Shown in pieces: positions 7,824 to 16,990 of a stretch of DNA of 44,615 nt. Made by a program: the position numbers and the translations under genes. The stretch spans positions 1 to 44,615 of the forward strand of contig JALGSW010000010.1 in NCBI GenBank assembly GCA_029821635.1, given 5' to 3'. A model generated the notes under the pieces. That model searched no databases and was not told where the DNA came from. It was given only the letters and a program-made list of their open reading frames with translations. Position 1 is the first letter of the stretch. Every line of letters starts with the position of its first letter. The stretch is from Candidatus Zipacnadia bacterium. GTDB lineage: Bacteria; Armatimonadota; Zipacnadia; Zipacnadales; UBA5352.

Positions 7824-8968
7824 ACCCGACGACGCGCGTGGTGGTCGATCCTGAGGCGCTGGCGCACAACACTGCCGTGGTCCGCGAGCGCGCGAGCCGC
7901 GGGGCGCGGCTGATGGCGGTGGTGAAGAGCAACGCCTACGGGCACGGGCTCGTCGGGGCCGCGCGCGTGTTCCTCGAGGCGGGCGCGACGTGGCTGGGCG
8001 TCAGCTCGGTCGGCGAGGGCGTGGCGTTGCGTGAGGCGGCGATCGACGCGCCGATCCTGTGCTTCATGCCCGCAGCGTCGGGGGAGTGCGAGGCGCTCGT
8101 TGAGGCGCGGATCACCGCGACGGTCGCGTGCTCCGAGCACGTGACATGGCTGCACGAGGCGTCCGAGGCGCTCGGCAAGAGCGTGAACGCGCACGTCTTC
8201 GTGGACACCGGGCTCGCGCGGTTGCCCTCCGACGAGCGCGCGATTGACATCATCGACGCGGCGAGCGGGGTGGGCTTGAAGGTGACGGGCCTCTACACGC
8301 ACTACGGGCCGCCCGGCTCCGGCGCAATGGCGGACGGGCTGGACCTCTTCCGCTCGGGCGTCAGCACGCGGATGTTCGTCAAGCTCGCCGAGGACTTGCG
8401 CACCGCCGCCGACCGGCGCGACCTGATCGTGCACTGCGCGGCCAGCCGCCTGGTGCTGGAGGAGCCGAAGACGCACCTGGAGATGGTGCGCGTTGGCACG
8501 CTCCTCTACGGGCAGTACCCCACGCACGTGAAGACGCACGACCTCGACCTGCGCAACACCTTCGAGCTGCGCAGCCGCATCGTGCACATCGGCACGGTCG
8601 GCGTCGGCGGGAAGATCGGCTACGGTGGGGAGTTCAACACGCGGCGGGAGACGAGGCTCGCAACCGTGCCGATCGGCTATGCGCACGGGCTGGAGATGAT
8701 GCCGCGTAGCCTCGCCGAACGCCCGCAGGTGGCCGTGCGGGGCTTCCTCGCGCGCACCTCCGCCGCGTGGGGACGCGCGAAGCACCTGCCGATGGTGTGC
8801 ATCCGCGGGCAGGAGGCGCCGATCATCGGCCGCATCGCGATGGATCACTGCAGCGTGGACGTGACGGACCTGCCGGAGGTCGAGCTGAACGATGACGTCG
8901 TTCTGCCCGCCCGCCGGACGGCGGTCAGTCCGGACGTGCCGAGGGTCTATCAGTCGCTCGGGGAGTGA
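7820..8968 (+). CDS. alr: Alanine racemase (PLP-dependent, fold type III)
   Basis: 382 residues. It should interconvert L- and D-alanine in the cytoplasm to supply D-Ala for peptidoglycan. The PLP lysine is K36 in the signature AVVKSNAYGHG. Other family landmarks are VFVDTGLARL, GLYTHYG, MVRVGTLLYGQYP, KIGYGGEF (aligning with the region of the second catalytic base), TVPIGYAHG and GRIAMDHCSVDVTDLP. The C terminus is compact and ends PARRTAVSPDVPRVYQS; some alanine racemases have this kind of ending, so I do not read it as damage, but confidence in strict Ala specificity is lower than for the fold. It overlaps the gene before by 4 bases (ATGA) and the gene after by 4 bases (GTGA), so it is deep inside the operon. 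Confidence 0.88.
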   Translation: MNPTTRVVVDPEALAHNTAVVRERASRGARLMAVVKSNAYGHGLVGAARVFLEAGATWLGVSSVGEGVALREAAIDAPILCFMPAASGECEALVEARITATVACSEHVTWLHEASEALGKSVNAHVFVDTGLARLPSDERAIDIIDAASGVGLKVTGLYTHYGPPGSGAMADGLDLFRSGVSTRMFVKLAEDLRTAADRRDLIVHCAASRLVLEEPKTHLEMVRVGTLLYGQYPTHVKTHDLDLRNTFELRSRIVHIGTVGVGGKIGYGGEFNTRRETRLATVPIGYAHGLEMMPRSLAERPQVAVRGFLARTSAAWGRAKHLPMVCIRGQEAPIIGRIAMDHCSVDVTDLPEVELNDDVVLPARRTAVSPDVPRVYQSLGE

Positions 8969-11940
8969 GCGCCTTGCGTCGCATCCTCATGCCGGTCATC
9001 GTCGCGCTGATCGCGGCCTCATCGACCTACGCCGCCGACGTCGCCCTGGTGCGGGCCACGTTCTCGCTGGAGAAGCACCCCGACGCCGGGATCGGCACCT
9101 ACTACGAAGCGGTCAAGCGCGGGCTCGATCAGAACGGCGTCGAGTACGACATCATCACCGACGAGCAGATCGTGGCGGGCTCGCTGGCGGGCTACCGGCT
9201 CGCGATCTTCCCCTTCACGATCGACACCACCCCCGAGCACACGCAGGCGATCCTCGACTACGTGGCCGGCGGCGGCAACGTCATGTGGCTCTTCTCCGTG
9301 CCCGCCCCGCTGCAGGAGATGCTCGGCCTCGAAGTGGTGACCTACCGGCGCAACGAGTATGAGGGTCAGCTTCACACGATGCAGTTCACCGACGACGCTC
9401 CGCCCGGCTTCCCCGCGCAACTGCGGCAGGAGTCGAAGAGCTGCTACGTGGCGACGGAGCTGACCGAGGGCGCGCGCGTGATCGCCGACTGGCTCGACTC
9501 CGAGGGCAAGGCAACGGGCACTCCCGCGGTCGTGATGACCGACCACTCGCTCTGGGTCGCGCACGTTTTCTGGCCGGACGCGGACACCGCCGCGCAGTAT
9601 CACCTGCTGCTGGCGACGATCGGGCACTTCGTGCCAGGCACGTGGCAGGCGGCGGTCGAGGGTGCGATCGCCGGCGGCACCACGGACACCGACTACCCGA
9701 GCTTCGAGGCGCTCGTCGCGGACGTGAGCGGCCACGAGCAAGCCGGGCCGATCGCGCGCCGAGCCGCCAAGCTGGCCGGCGAGGCGCGGGCGGCGCTTGC
9801 GCGCGAGGACTACGCCCAGGCTGTCGGCCTTGCCGGGCAGGCGCGTGACGCCGCCCAGCGCGCGGTCGCGGCAGGCTTCCCCTCGCGGCCCTACGAGTTG
9901 CGCGGTGTGTGGTCGGGGATGCCCGGCGATGACACCGACTGGGACGCGATCATGTCGGAGCTTGCGGCCGCGAACTTCAACGCGATCTTCCCGAACATGT
10001 GCACGCCCGGCGCGGCCGCCTACCCGAGCGACGTGCTGCCGCAGGTCACGGAGCGCGATCATCTGACCGAGTGCATCGCGGCCGCGCACGCGCACGGGAT
10101 CGAGGTCCATCCGTGGCGGGGCAACTGGCAGGTCTACCGCGCCGCCGAGGGCGTCGTCGATGGCTTCTTCGAGGAGGGGCGCTTCGTCGTCTCGGTGGAG
10201 CAGGCGATGGGCGAGGAGGAGCAGGATCAGCGGTACCGCTGGAGCCACCGGTGGCTCGATCCGTCCGACGAGCGCAACCGGCAGCTTGAGATCGCCGCGA
10301 TGGAGGAGATGGCGCGGCGCTTCGACGTGGATGGCATCCACTACGACTTCATGCGCTACCCGTCGAGCCGCTACTGCTACTGCGACCGCTGCCGCGAGCA
10401 GTTCCAGGAGTGGGCGCGTGTGACGGTCGAGGACTGGCCCGCCGAGTGTTGGGCGGGCGGCAAGCACCTTGCCGCCTACCGCGACTGGCGGCGGCACCTG
10501 CAGACCTCGCTGGTGGCGGAGATGCGTGAGCGGCTGGCGGCCATCGACCCCGACCTGAAGATCTCACTGGCGGCGCGCGCAAGCGTGACCGGTGCGCCGG
10601 AGAACGACGCGCAGGACTGGATCACGTGGTCGCACGAGGGCTACCTCGACTTCCTTTGCCCGATGGACTACACGGGCGACGTGGACAACTTCCGCCGCAA
10701 GCTCGCACCGCAGATGGACCTCGTCGGTGGCACGATCCCGGTCTACGCGGGCATCGGCGTTAGCCCGACGCGTTCGGACACCCCCGTGAACTTCTCGCAG
10801 CAGATTGCCCTCGCGCGCGAGCTGGGCGCCGACGGCTTCCTGCTCTTTTCGCTGACCGGCTTCTCGCGCGACATGCTGCCCGCGATCGCCGCGGGCGCGA
10901 CCGCCACGCCGGTCGATCGCATGCCCCACGCGCTGCAGTCGGCCTCCGCGCAGTTCGAGTATCCGCCCGGCGCCAATGGCGCCCCTGAGCGCACGTACGC
11001 GCCGGGCGAGGCGGTGGCGGTGACCGTGCGGCTCAACGCGACCGCGCCGGGCGTCGCGCAGATCACCGCGCAGCCGCTGGTGATGCCCGCGCGTGGCGGG
11101 GAGGCTGAGGCGCTCGCGCCCTACGCCTCGACGGACGGTCCGGCTGCCGAGCTGGCCGCGACGCTGTCGCTCGATCCGGGCATCTACTCGCTCATCGTGC
11201 GCGGCGAGGTCGTCTTCGAGGACGGCCACGAGGAACCCTTCTACCTGCGCAGCCGGCCACTGACCGTGCTCGATGAAGAAGCACTCGCGGGCCTGCTGGC
11301 CAGCCTCGCGCCGCCGAAGTTCGCGACCGATGCTCTGCACGTGGGCGTGGCCGCGGGCGGCTACGGGAGCGAGGCGATCATGCAGGCTCTCGGCGCCGCG
11401 AAGGGGATCGAGGCCGCTTCGCTGCACGGACTGACGCCCGAGTTCCTCGCGGCCTGCGACGTGCTGGTGCTGCCGCAGATGCGTCCCGGAGGCCTGAGCA
11501 TCGGCGAGGCTGAGCGCGAGGCGCTGCGGGCGTTCGTGCGTGGCGGCGGCGGGCTGCTGGTGACGCACGACGCGGTCGGCATCCGCGGCTACGAGGCGCT
11601 CTTCCCGGAGGTCGCGTCGGCCGCGGGCGGTCCCCTGCGCGAGACAGAGCTGGCGGTCGCGGCCGAGCACGCGATCACCGTCGGGCTGGGCGTCGGGCAG
11701 GCCTTCGCGCACAGCTACTACGATCACGTGCCCCTGAGCGTTGGCGAGGCGGGCACGACGCTCGTCATCGACTCGCAGGCCCAGCCGGTGATTGCCTGCG
11801 GCGGGGCGGGCGATGGACGCTACGTCGCGTGGGGGATGGCGACCGGCCTCGGCTCGGGAGACCGCGAGGTCAGGCCGCGGGGCGCGGAGCAGACGCTGCT
11901 GCTGAACGCAGTGCGGTGGCTGGGGGAGACGGGCAACTGA
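8965..11940 (+). CDS. Secreted GHL10-type glycosidase-like protein flanked by two ThuA/GATase-like domains
   Basis: 991 residues from a GTG overlapping the racemase stop; a TTG at 8974 is an alternative. Signal peptide: RRILMPVIVALIAASSTYAA. Residues about 25-215 form an amidotransferase/ThuA-like Rossmann domain (KRGLDQNGVEYDIITDEQI). Residues about 308-640 are a GHL10 (family 10-like glycosyl hydrolase) barrel: YELRGVWSGMPG at 310, HPWRGNWQVYRA, and IHYDFMRYPSSRYCYCDRC near 460, the typical GHL10 strand with a Cys-rich turn. A beta-sandwich (about 650-770) precedes a second ThuA-like domain from about 785 ending LLLNAVRWL. GHL10 proteins are thought to cleave glycans in the envelope or outside the cell; substrate unknown. 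The next gene carries a homologous C-terminal domain. Confidence 0.85.
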   Translation: MSALRRILMPVIVALIAASSTYAADVALVRATFSLEKHPDAGIGTYYEAVKRGLDQNGVEYDIITDEQIVAGSLAGYRLAIFPFTIDTTPEHTQAILDYVAGGGNVMWLFSVPAPLQEMLGLEVVTYRRNEYEGQLHTMQFTDDAPPGFPAQLRQESKSCYVATELTEGARVIADWLDSEGKATGTPAVVMTDHSLWVAHVFWPDADTAAQYHLLLATIGHFVPGTWQAAVEGAIAGGTTDTDYPSFEALVADVSGHEQAGPIARRAAKLAGEARAALAREDYAQAVGLAGQARDAAQRAVAAGFPSRPYELRGVWSGMPGDDTDWDAIMSELAAANFNAIFPNMCTPGAAAYPSDVLPQVTERDHLTECIAAAHAHGIEVHPWRGNWQVYRAAEGVVDGFFEEGRFVVSVEQAMGEEEQDQRYRWSHRWLDPSDERNRQLEIAAMEEMARRFDVDGIHYDFMRYPSSRYCYCDRCREQFQEWARVTVEDWPAECWAGGKHLAAYRDWRRHLQTSLVAEMRERLAAIDPDLKISLAARASVTGAPENDAQDWITWSHEGYLDFLCPMDYTGDVDNFRRKLAPQMDLVGGTIPVYAGIGVSPTRSDTPVNFSQQIALARELGADGFLLFSLTGFSRDMLPAIAAGATATPVDRMPHALQSASAQFEYPPGANGAPERTYAPGEAVAVTVRLNATAPGVAQITAQPLVMPARGGEAEALAPYASTDGPAAELAATLSLDPGIYSLIVRGEVVFEDGHEEPFYLRSRPLTVLDEEALAGLLASLAPPKFATDALHVGVAAGGYGSEAIMQALGAAKGIEAASLHGLTPEFLAACDVLVLPQMRPGGLSIGEAEREALRAFVRGGGGLLVTHDAVGIRGYEALFPEVASAAGGPLRETELAVAAEHAITVGLGVGQAFAHSYYDHVPLSVGEAGTTLVIDSQAQPVIACGGAGDGRYVAWGMATGLGSGDREVRPRGAEQTLLLNAVRWLGETGN

Positions 11941-11959
11941 CGGTGGGAGGTCTCTGACT

Positions 11960-14830
11960 ATGCGAACGCTCGCTGTAATCATCGCACTGCTGGCCATCGT
12001 GGCGGCGGCGCACGCCGCACCCGCCACGTATGAGGACATGATCCCGCAGCCCAAGCAGATGCGCGTGAGCAGCGCGCGCTGGTTTCTGCGCGCGGGCAGT
12101 CGGACGCTCGGGCAGATCGTCGTGCCGCCGCGCCAGCGCAAGGCCGCCATCGGCGCCGAAGAGATCAACGCGCGTCTCGCGGAGATCGGCGCGGAGGCGC
12201 TGCCGGTGACGGAGAGCGATGATCCGGCGGCGCTCCCCGAGGACGGCGTCTCGATCGTCATCACGAAATCCTACGGCAACGACCTCGCGCGGGCGATCAT
12301 CGACGAGTGCGACGTGCGAATCACGCGCGACGATCCGGGCGAGCAGGGCTACGTGATCCGCTACGTGACCTTCCGCGGCCGGCGCGTGATCTTCCTGTGC
12401 GGCAGTGACGAGCAGGGCGCGCTCTACGCGGCCGTCACCTTCCGCAATCTGCTGGAGGGCGGCGCGGAGGGCGTGGGCGCGATCAAGGCTCGCGTGCGCG
12501 ACTGGCCCGACTTCAAGTGGCGCGGCACCGGCAGCGTCATGCAGATGCGCAAGAGCTATCCCGCCTACGGGCAGACCGGCGAGGAGCTGGCCGAGGCCCT
12601 CAAGCCGCAGGTTGACTGGATGCTGCGCGCCAAGCTGAACCTGCTCGGTGACTACCTCTACGGCGGCGAAGACGCGATGGCGTGGGCGGACGCCGACTGG
12701 GTGGGGGAGCTCAACGCCTACGCGCGCGCCCGGGGGATCGTCGGCGAGGAGTATCAGAGCACCAACGTCGGCTACGATGAGCGCGACGCGAACGACCCGC
12801 GCTTCGCCGGCATGATGCACACGCGCGACCTGTTCTTCACGTGGAGCGATGATGAGCTGATCCGCAAGCGCGCGCGGGAGATCGCGCAGGTGTGGGACGA
12901 CCTGAACCTGGGCGTGGCCGTCCTGCACTGCCCCGACGGCGGCGGGCCGGTCAACCCGGAGATGTGGAACAATCGCTCCGAGGCCGACCGCGAGCGCTGG
13001 GGCGACGACCGCGCCTCCGCCGACGCGCACGTCTTCGGCATCTTCTACGAGGAGATCAAGCGCGTCGCACCTGATGTGCAGGTCGTCTTCGTGGTCTACC
13101 CCTACAGCGCGCAGTACCTCGACTGGGAGATGCTCAAGCCGCGCTACCCGGACCTCACGCGCGAGCAGTTCAACTGGGCCGGGCGCGACTACTGGGCCGA
13201 GCTGGGCCCCAAGCTCCCCGAGGACTGCGGCATCTGCGTCTGGCTGGGCGAGCCGGGCTACATGGACCGCTTCCGCGAGGCCTTCGGCGATCGGCCGATG
13301 TACTACTGGTACAAGTTCGCGAGCGGTTGGGTGGACGCGGGCTGGCTCATCACCACCGTGCGCTACATCGGCACGAACTACTACGCCAACCCCGGCGACA
13401 TCATGGCGGTGCGCATCGACCGCAACTTCCCGAACTACATCAACCGCCTGCTCGCCTGCCAGTTCGCCTGGGACACCTCCAGCGCGGGCTCGGAGGACTT
13501 CTCCGGCAACTACTACGACTTCCGCACCGACAACGATCAGCCCGAGGTGATCGTCGAGCAGTGGGGCGAGCGCGCCTGCCGGTGCATGTGGGGCGCGGAG
13601 GCGGGCGCGGTCATGCACGAGGCCTTCAACAAGGGCGTCATCCCCGCGCTGATCGTCAACCCGTCGCGGATGCTCAACGATGAGAACCGCGGCCGCCGGT
13701 TCTACGGGAAAGAGGAGCTTGTCCTCACGCCCGAGATGATGCTCAAGCAGGCCGACGGCTGCCGCGCCGCGGCGGCTGCGTTGGACACGCAGGTCGGGAG
13801 CGAGGCGCTTGCTGGGATGTCCGAGATCCAGGAGCGCATGTTTGTCTACTATCTGCGCCGCACGCACTGCCTCGCCGCCTACGCGCAGGCGCACTACCAC
13901 CTGCTGATGGCGCAGCAGGCGCTCGCGGAGGGCGACGGCGCGGCGGTCGGCGAGCAGGCCGCGGCGGGCATTGCGGCGGTGGATGACGGCCTCGCGGACA
14001 TGCAGCAGGTCCTCGCGACGACCGCCGAGATGCGCACGTACGATCCCAAGTACACGCGCCAGGCGGCAGCGGGCGTCTTCCCCGCGATCCCCGGCACGGA
14101 CGCGGACTTCCCGCGCATGCGCGAGTCGCTGGAGGCCGTCGAGCGGCGCCTGCGCGACTCGAAGCTCAGCTTCGAGCCGGTCTCGCACGAGGGCCCGGTC
14201 CGTGTGGCGATCTACGAACCGAGCGGTGATGGCGGCACCGCGATCGGCCATCAGGGCTGGCTGCTCACGCTGCAGACCGACGCGGAGATCGAAGTGGAGT
14301 TCATCGACGACCTGAGCCTGTCGAACCTCGTGAACTACGAGGTGCTGCTCTACCCGCAGTCCACGAGCGGGCGCAGTGTCAGCCGCTACGAGTACTTCGA
14401 GGTGCTGAAGCGCTACGTCGAAGAGGCCGGCGGCGGCGTGATGTTCGGCCACCACCAGGTCGGCCACGACCGCGCGGAGTTCGGGCAGGAGACGACCTTC
14501 CGGCTGATCGGCATGGGTTCGGTCGGCCGCCCGGACACGCACACGGTCGTGGTGGCGGGCGAGCATCCGATCACCGAGGGCCTCGCGGCGGGGGAGAGCT
14601 ACGATCACGTCTACTACGATCACTTCACGGTGAAGCCCGGCAAGCGCGGCGTGGCGATCCTCAAGGACCCCGGCGGTGACGCGGTGATGGTCGCGGGCGA
14701 GCAGGGCAAGGGTCGCGTGATCTACGACGGGGAGATCGTGCTGAGCGACTCCTCCGGCGCCGTCGCGGCCGAGGGCGCCGAGCGCGACGTGCTGCTCAGC
14801 GCGATCCGCTGGCTGGCGCAGAGGAAGTAG
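11960..14830 (+). CDS. Secreted GH20b/GH84-like glycosidase-like protein with C-terminal ThuA-like domain
   Basis: 956 residues from the ATG at 11960; GGAGG at 11945-11949 is its ribosome site. Signal peptide: RTLAVIIALLAIVAAAHA. After it comes ATYEDMIPQPKQMRV, the start of a GH20-domain-2-like module with GYVIRYVTFRGRRVIFLCGSD and GALYAAVTFRNLL. The core starts at VRDWPDFKWRG (about 179), as in GH84/GH20-type hexosaminidases. GH84 enzymes use a paired Asp-Asp; here the corresponding region seems to read LHCPDGGGPVNP with a single Asp, so hexosaminidase activity is uncertain. A helical region (600-720) is followed by a ThuA-like domain (about 745-956) ending LLSAIRWLAQRK, homologous to that of the upstream protein. 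Likely role: processing of amino-sugar glycans outside the cytoplasm. Confidence 0.8.
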   Translation: MRTLAVIIALLAIVAAAHAAPATYEDMIPQPKQMRVSSARWFLRAGSRTLGQIVVPPRQRKAAIGAEEINARLAEIGAEALPVTESDDPAALPEDGVSIVITKSYGNDLARAIIDECDVRITRDDPGEQGYVIRYVTFRGRRVIFLCGSDEQGALYAAVTFRNLLEGGAEGVGAIKARVRDWPDFKWRGTGSVMQMRKSYPAYGQTGEELAEALKPQVDWMLRAKLNLLGDYLYGGEDAMAWADADWVGELNAYARARGIVGEEYQSTNVGYDERDANDPRFAGMMHTRDLFFTWSDDELIRKRAREIAQVWDDLNLGVAVLHCPDGGGPVNPEMWNNRSEADRERWGDDRASADAHVFGIFYEEIKRVAPDVQVVFVVYPYSAQYLDWEMLKPRYPDLTREQFNWAGRDYWAELGPKLPEDCGICVWLGEPGYMDRFREAFGDRPMYYWYKFASGWVDAGWLITTVRYIGTNYYANPGDIMAVRIDRNFPNYINRLLACQFAWDTSSAGSEDFSGNYYDFRTDNDQPEVIVEQWGERACRCMWGAEAGAVMHEAFNKGVIPALIVNPSRMLNDENRGRRFYGKEELVLTPEMMLKQADGCRAAAAALDTQVGSEALAGMSEIQERMFVYYLRRTHCLAAYAQAHYHLLMAQQALAEGDGAAVGEQAAAGIAAVDDGLADMQQVLATTAEMRTYDPKYTRQAAAGVFPAIPGTDADFPRMRESLEAVERRLRDSKLSFEPVSHEGPVRVAIYEPSGDGGTAIGHQGWLLTLQTDAEIEVEFIDDLSLSNLVNYEVLLYPQSTSGRSVSRYEYFEVLKRYVEEAGGGVMFGHHQVGHDRAEFGQETTFRLIGMGSVGRPDTHTVVVAGEHPITEGLAAGESYDHVYYDHFTVKPGKRGVAILKDPGGDAVMVAGEQGKGRVIYDGEIVLSDSSGAVAAEGAERDVLLSAIRWLAQRK

Positions 14831-14841
14831 GGGGGAGCACG

Positions 14842-15645
14842 CTGGCGATCCTCGCGACGGTCCTCGGCATCGTGCTGCTCATCGCGGCCTGGCGCGTCGG
14901 GCCGTGGCTGTCCGCGAGCGACCGACGCTTCGCGGTCGCGGTGATCGCGTGCCTGCTGGTGATGGGCGCGTGGTTCGCGGGCTTCGAGCTTACCTACGTC
15001 GCCCTGCGCCTGATCCCGTGGGATGACGCGATCTTCTTCGACCGCCTGCCACTCTACGTGGCGATCGTGCTGCTGCTGGGCCTCTGCATCCAGCGCCTGG
15101 AGCGCCGGACGATGCGCCTGCTCGTCGGCGTGATCGTGGCGATCTTCAGCCTCTACGCAGCCGCCGAGATCGCGGCGCCGATCCCTCTGGCGCTCTTCGC
15201 GCAGCAGCTTTCCGCTCGCACCGACGGCCCCGCTGAGGAGATCCAGTCCACGGGCTGGTCATGCGGCGCGGCGGCGCTGGCGTGGGCGGTGCGCCTGCAT
15301 GGCATCCCGGCCTCCGAGCGGCAGATGGCCGAGCTGGCCGTCACCGCGCCGCTGCGCGGCACCAGCACCCGCGGGATGCTGCGCGGGCTGCATCGCGTCG
15401 GCCTCGGCGCACACGCGATCAAGCCGGGCTCGTGGGAGGACGTGCTCGCGGCGCCAAAGCCGGCACTGGTCGGCTGGAAGCTCAGCGCCACCGTCGGGCA
15501 CTCAGTGGTGGTGCTGAGCATCGACGAGCAGCGAGACACGGTTCGCATCGGCGACCCGCTCGCGGGCGAGACTGAGTACACGCGCGAGGAGTTCCTGGAG
15601 GGCTGGATGGGCGATCTGATTGTGATCGAGGGTTCCGTGCGGTAG
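14842..15645 (+). CDS. Membrane protein with C39-like cysteine peptidase domain
   Basis: No ATG is available. A GTG at 14872 would cut the first membrane helix in half. The in-frame CTG at 14842 restores it (AILATVLGIVLLIAAW) and has a GGGGAG four bases upstream, so I prefer CTG (267 residues). Three or so hydrophobic helices fill residues 1-120. The C-terminal domain is C39-like: STGWSCGAAALAWA with the nucleophile Cys at 141, GHSVVVLSI with His at 220 and IGDPLAGE with Asp at 238, a complete Cys-His-Asp set. Stand-alone C39-like domains occur in many proteins of unknown target; the bacteriocin exporter type also has an ABC transporter, which is absent here. It lies 11 bases after the GH84-like gene, so it is probably in the same transcript. 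Confidence 0.78.
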   Translation: MAILATVLGIVLLIAAWRVGPWLSASDRRFAVAVIACLLVMGAWFAGFELTYVALRLIPWDDAIFFDRLPLYVAIVLLLGLCIQRLERRTMRLLVGVIVAIFSLYAAAEIAAPIPLALFAQQLSARTDGPAEEIQSTGWSCGAAALAWAVRLHGIPASERQMAELAVTAPLRGTSTRGMLRGLHRVGLGAHAIKPGSWEDVLAAPKPALVGWKLSATVGHSVVVLSIDEQRDTVRIGDPLAGETEYTREEFLEGWMGDLIVIEGSVR

Positions 15646-15660
15646 GAGGGGCCGCCCGCC

Positions 15661-15739
15661 GTTCTCCCCCCTCTCCCGCTTGAAATCGCGCCAGCGATTT
15701 CCAGGGAGAGGGGGGCCGGGGGGGTGAGGTAGTCGTTCC
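15661..15739 (+). repeat. Palindromic repeat, family A copy 1 (CCCTCTCCC / GGGAGAGGG)
   Basis: Constant outer arms (CCCCCTCTCCCGCTT and CCAGGGAGAGGGGG) enclose an inner stem GAAATCGC (15682-15689) and GCGATTTC (15694-15701) with a 4-base loop; a GGTGAGGTAGTCGTTCC tail follows. It sits between the C39-like and DUF2330 genes and could act as a transcript end. Related copies: 38075-38151, 39773-39877 and 39942-40053. Confidence 0.85.
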
Positions 15740-15814
15740 CGCCGCCATGGAACCACCGCCTCTCCTCATCCGTCAGACCCGGCAGTGCAGCATACTGACG
15801 CGGGGAGGCGTTCC

Positions 15815-16990
15815 ATGCGCATTTCCGTGATCTGCCTGGCGCTCCTGACGCTCGCCTGTGCCCCCATGCTCGCCGATGGCGGCTTCTTCCCGACGCCCGC
15901 GGGTGTCGCCGAGACCGCCGACCAGCGCGCGCTCATCATCGACCACGGTGACGCCGAAACGCTCGTGGTGCAGACCGCCTACGATGGCGACGCGTCAGGC
16001 TTCGCGTGGGTCATCCCCGTGCCGACGCAGATCGTCGGCGCGAGCGCGGTCGGCACCGCCGACCCGCAGGTTTTCTCCACGCTGCACAACCTCAGTGCGC
16101 CGCGCTACTACTCCGGCCTGGAGGGCAGCACGGGCGTGTGCGGCTGCTCAGGCTCGGGCGGGGCGGGCGGTGACGGGTCGCCGAACATGGGTGGCGTCAC
16201 CGTCTGGGACAGCTTCGAGGTAGATGGCTACGACGTGGCGGTGCTCTCGGCGGGCGAGTCCGGCGACCTCGCGACGTGGCTCAACGAGAATGGCTACGCG
16301 CTCCCGGCGGGACACAACGACGTGCTGGACTACTACGTCGCCAAGCGCTGGTTCTTCGTCGCGTTCAAGATCGCCCCGAGCGACGAGCGCGTTGGCAGCG
16401 GCGATGGCGAGGAGTTCCGGCCGATCGCGCTGACCTTCGCCACCGATGAGCTGGTCTTCCCGATGTGCATCTCGCGCGTGAGCACCAGCGACCGCGTTGA
16501 GGTGCTGCTCTACGTGCTCAGCGAGCATCGCATCCGCTCGAACAACTACCCGACGCGCAGCATCCAGGCGCGTCGCACCTGGAACGGCGGCGACTTCGAG
16601 GCGACCTACGACGGCTGGTTCGAGGAGACCATCGCGGATGCGGGCGGCAAGGCGCTGGTCGTGGAGTTCGCGGGCGTGTTCCCGTCGTGGTGGGCCACCG
16701 CGCCGCCCTTCGACGCGCTGCTCGATCCGGCGGACGAGTACTTCGTGACGCGCCTGCGCACGCGGCTGACGCCCGCGCAGATGACTGAGGACGTGGTGAT
16801 GGTCGCGGCGGCCAATGACGATCCGCTCGAGGTGGTCGTCGGCAGTCAGCTCGCGGCGCTGCGGGGGCAGATCGCGTTCGCTGCGCTGCTGCTGGCGAGC
16901 GTGCAGGGGGTGGCGCTGCGGCGCTGGCGCTTCGGGCCGCGCCTTGCGGCCGCGACGGCGCTGCTCGGGATCTTCATGGTGCTGCTGTGA
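15815..16990 (+). CDS. DUF2330 family membrane-anchored extracytoplasmic protein
   Basis: 391 residues from the ATG at 15815, which has GGGGAGG six bases upstream; the in-frame codons before it have no ribosome site. Signal peptide: RISVICLALLTLACAPMLA; the Cys is not in a good lipobox, so ordinary cleavage before DGGFFPTPAG is likelier. The mature start is diagnostic of DUF2330: DGGFFP, AETADQRALIIDHGDAETLV, GFAWVIPVPTQIV. A Cys-rich Gly loop (TGVCGCSGSGGAGGDG) follows near residue 110. The C terminus has two hydrophobic stretches (IAFAALLLASVQGVALRRW and AATALLGIFMVLL), anchoring it. Function is unknown for the family. It shares an almost identical 16-base ribosome region with the gene at 38181. 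Confidence 0.87.
   Translation: MRISVICLALLTLACAPMLADGGFFPTPAGVAETADQRALIIDHGDAETLVVQTAYDGDASGFAWVIPVPTQIVGASAVGTADPQVFSTLHNLSAPRYYSGLEGSTGVCGCSGSGGAGGDGSPNMGGVTVWDSFEVDGYDVAVLSAGESGDLATWLNENGYALPAGHNDVLDYYVAKRWFFVAFKIAPSDERVGSGDGEEFRPIALTFATDELVFPMCISRVSTSDRVEVLLYVLSEHRIRSNNYPTRSIQARRTWNGGDFEATYDGWFEETIADAGGKALVVEFAGVFPSWWATAPPFDALLDPADEYFVTRLRTRLTPAQMTEDVVMVAAANDDPLEVVVGSQLAALRGQIAFAALLLASVQGVALRRWRFGPRLAAATALLGIFMVLL

Noticed and set aside
7820-8968. Internal deletion at the C terminus of the alanine racemase
   Set aside because: Total length is normal and the PARRT...PRVY ending is found in some members of the family as far as I recall, so damage is not supported.
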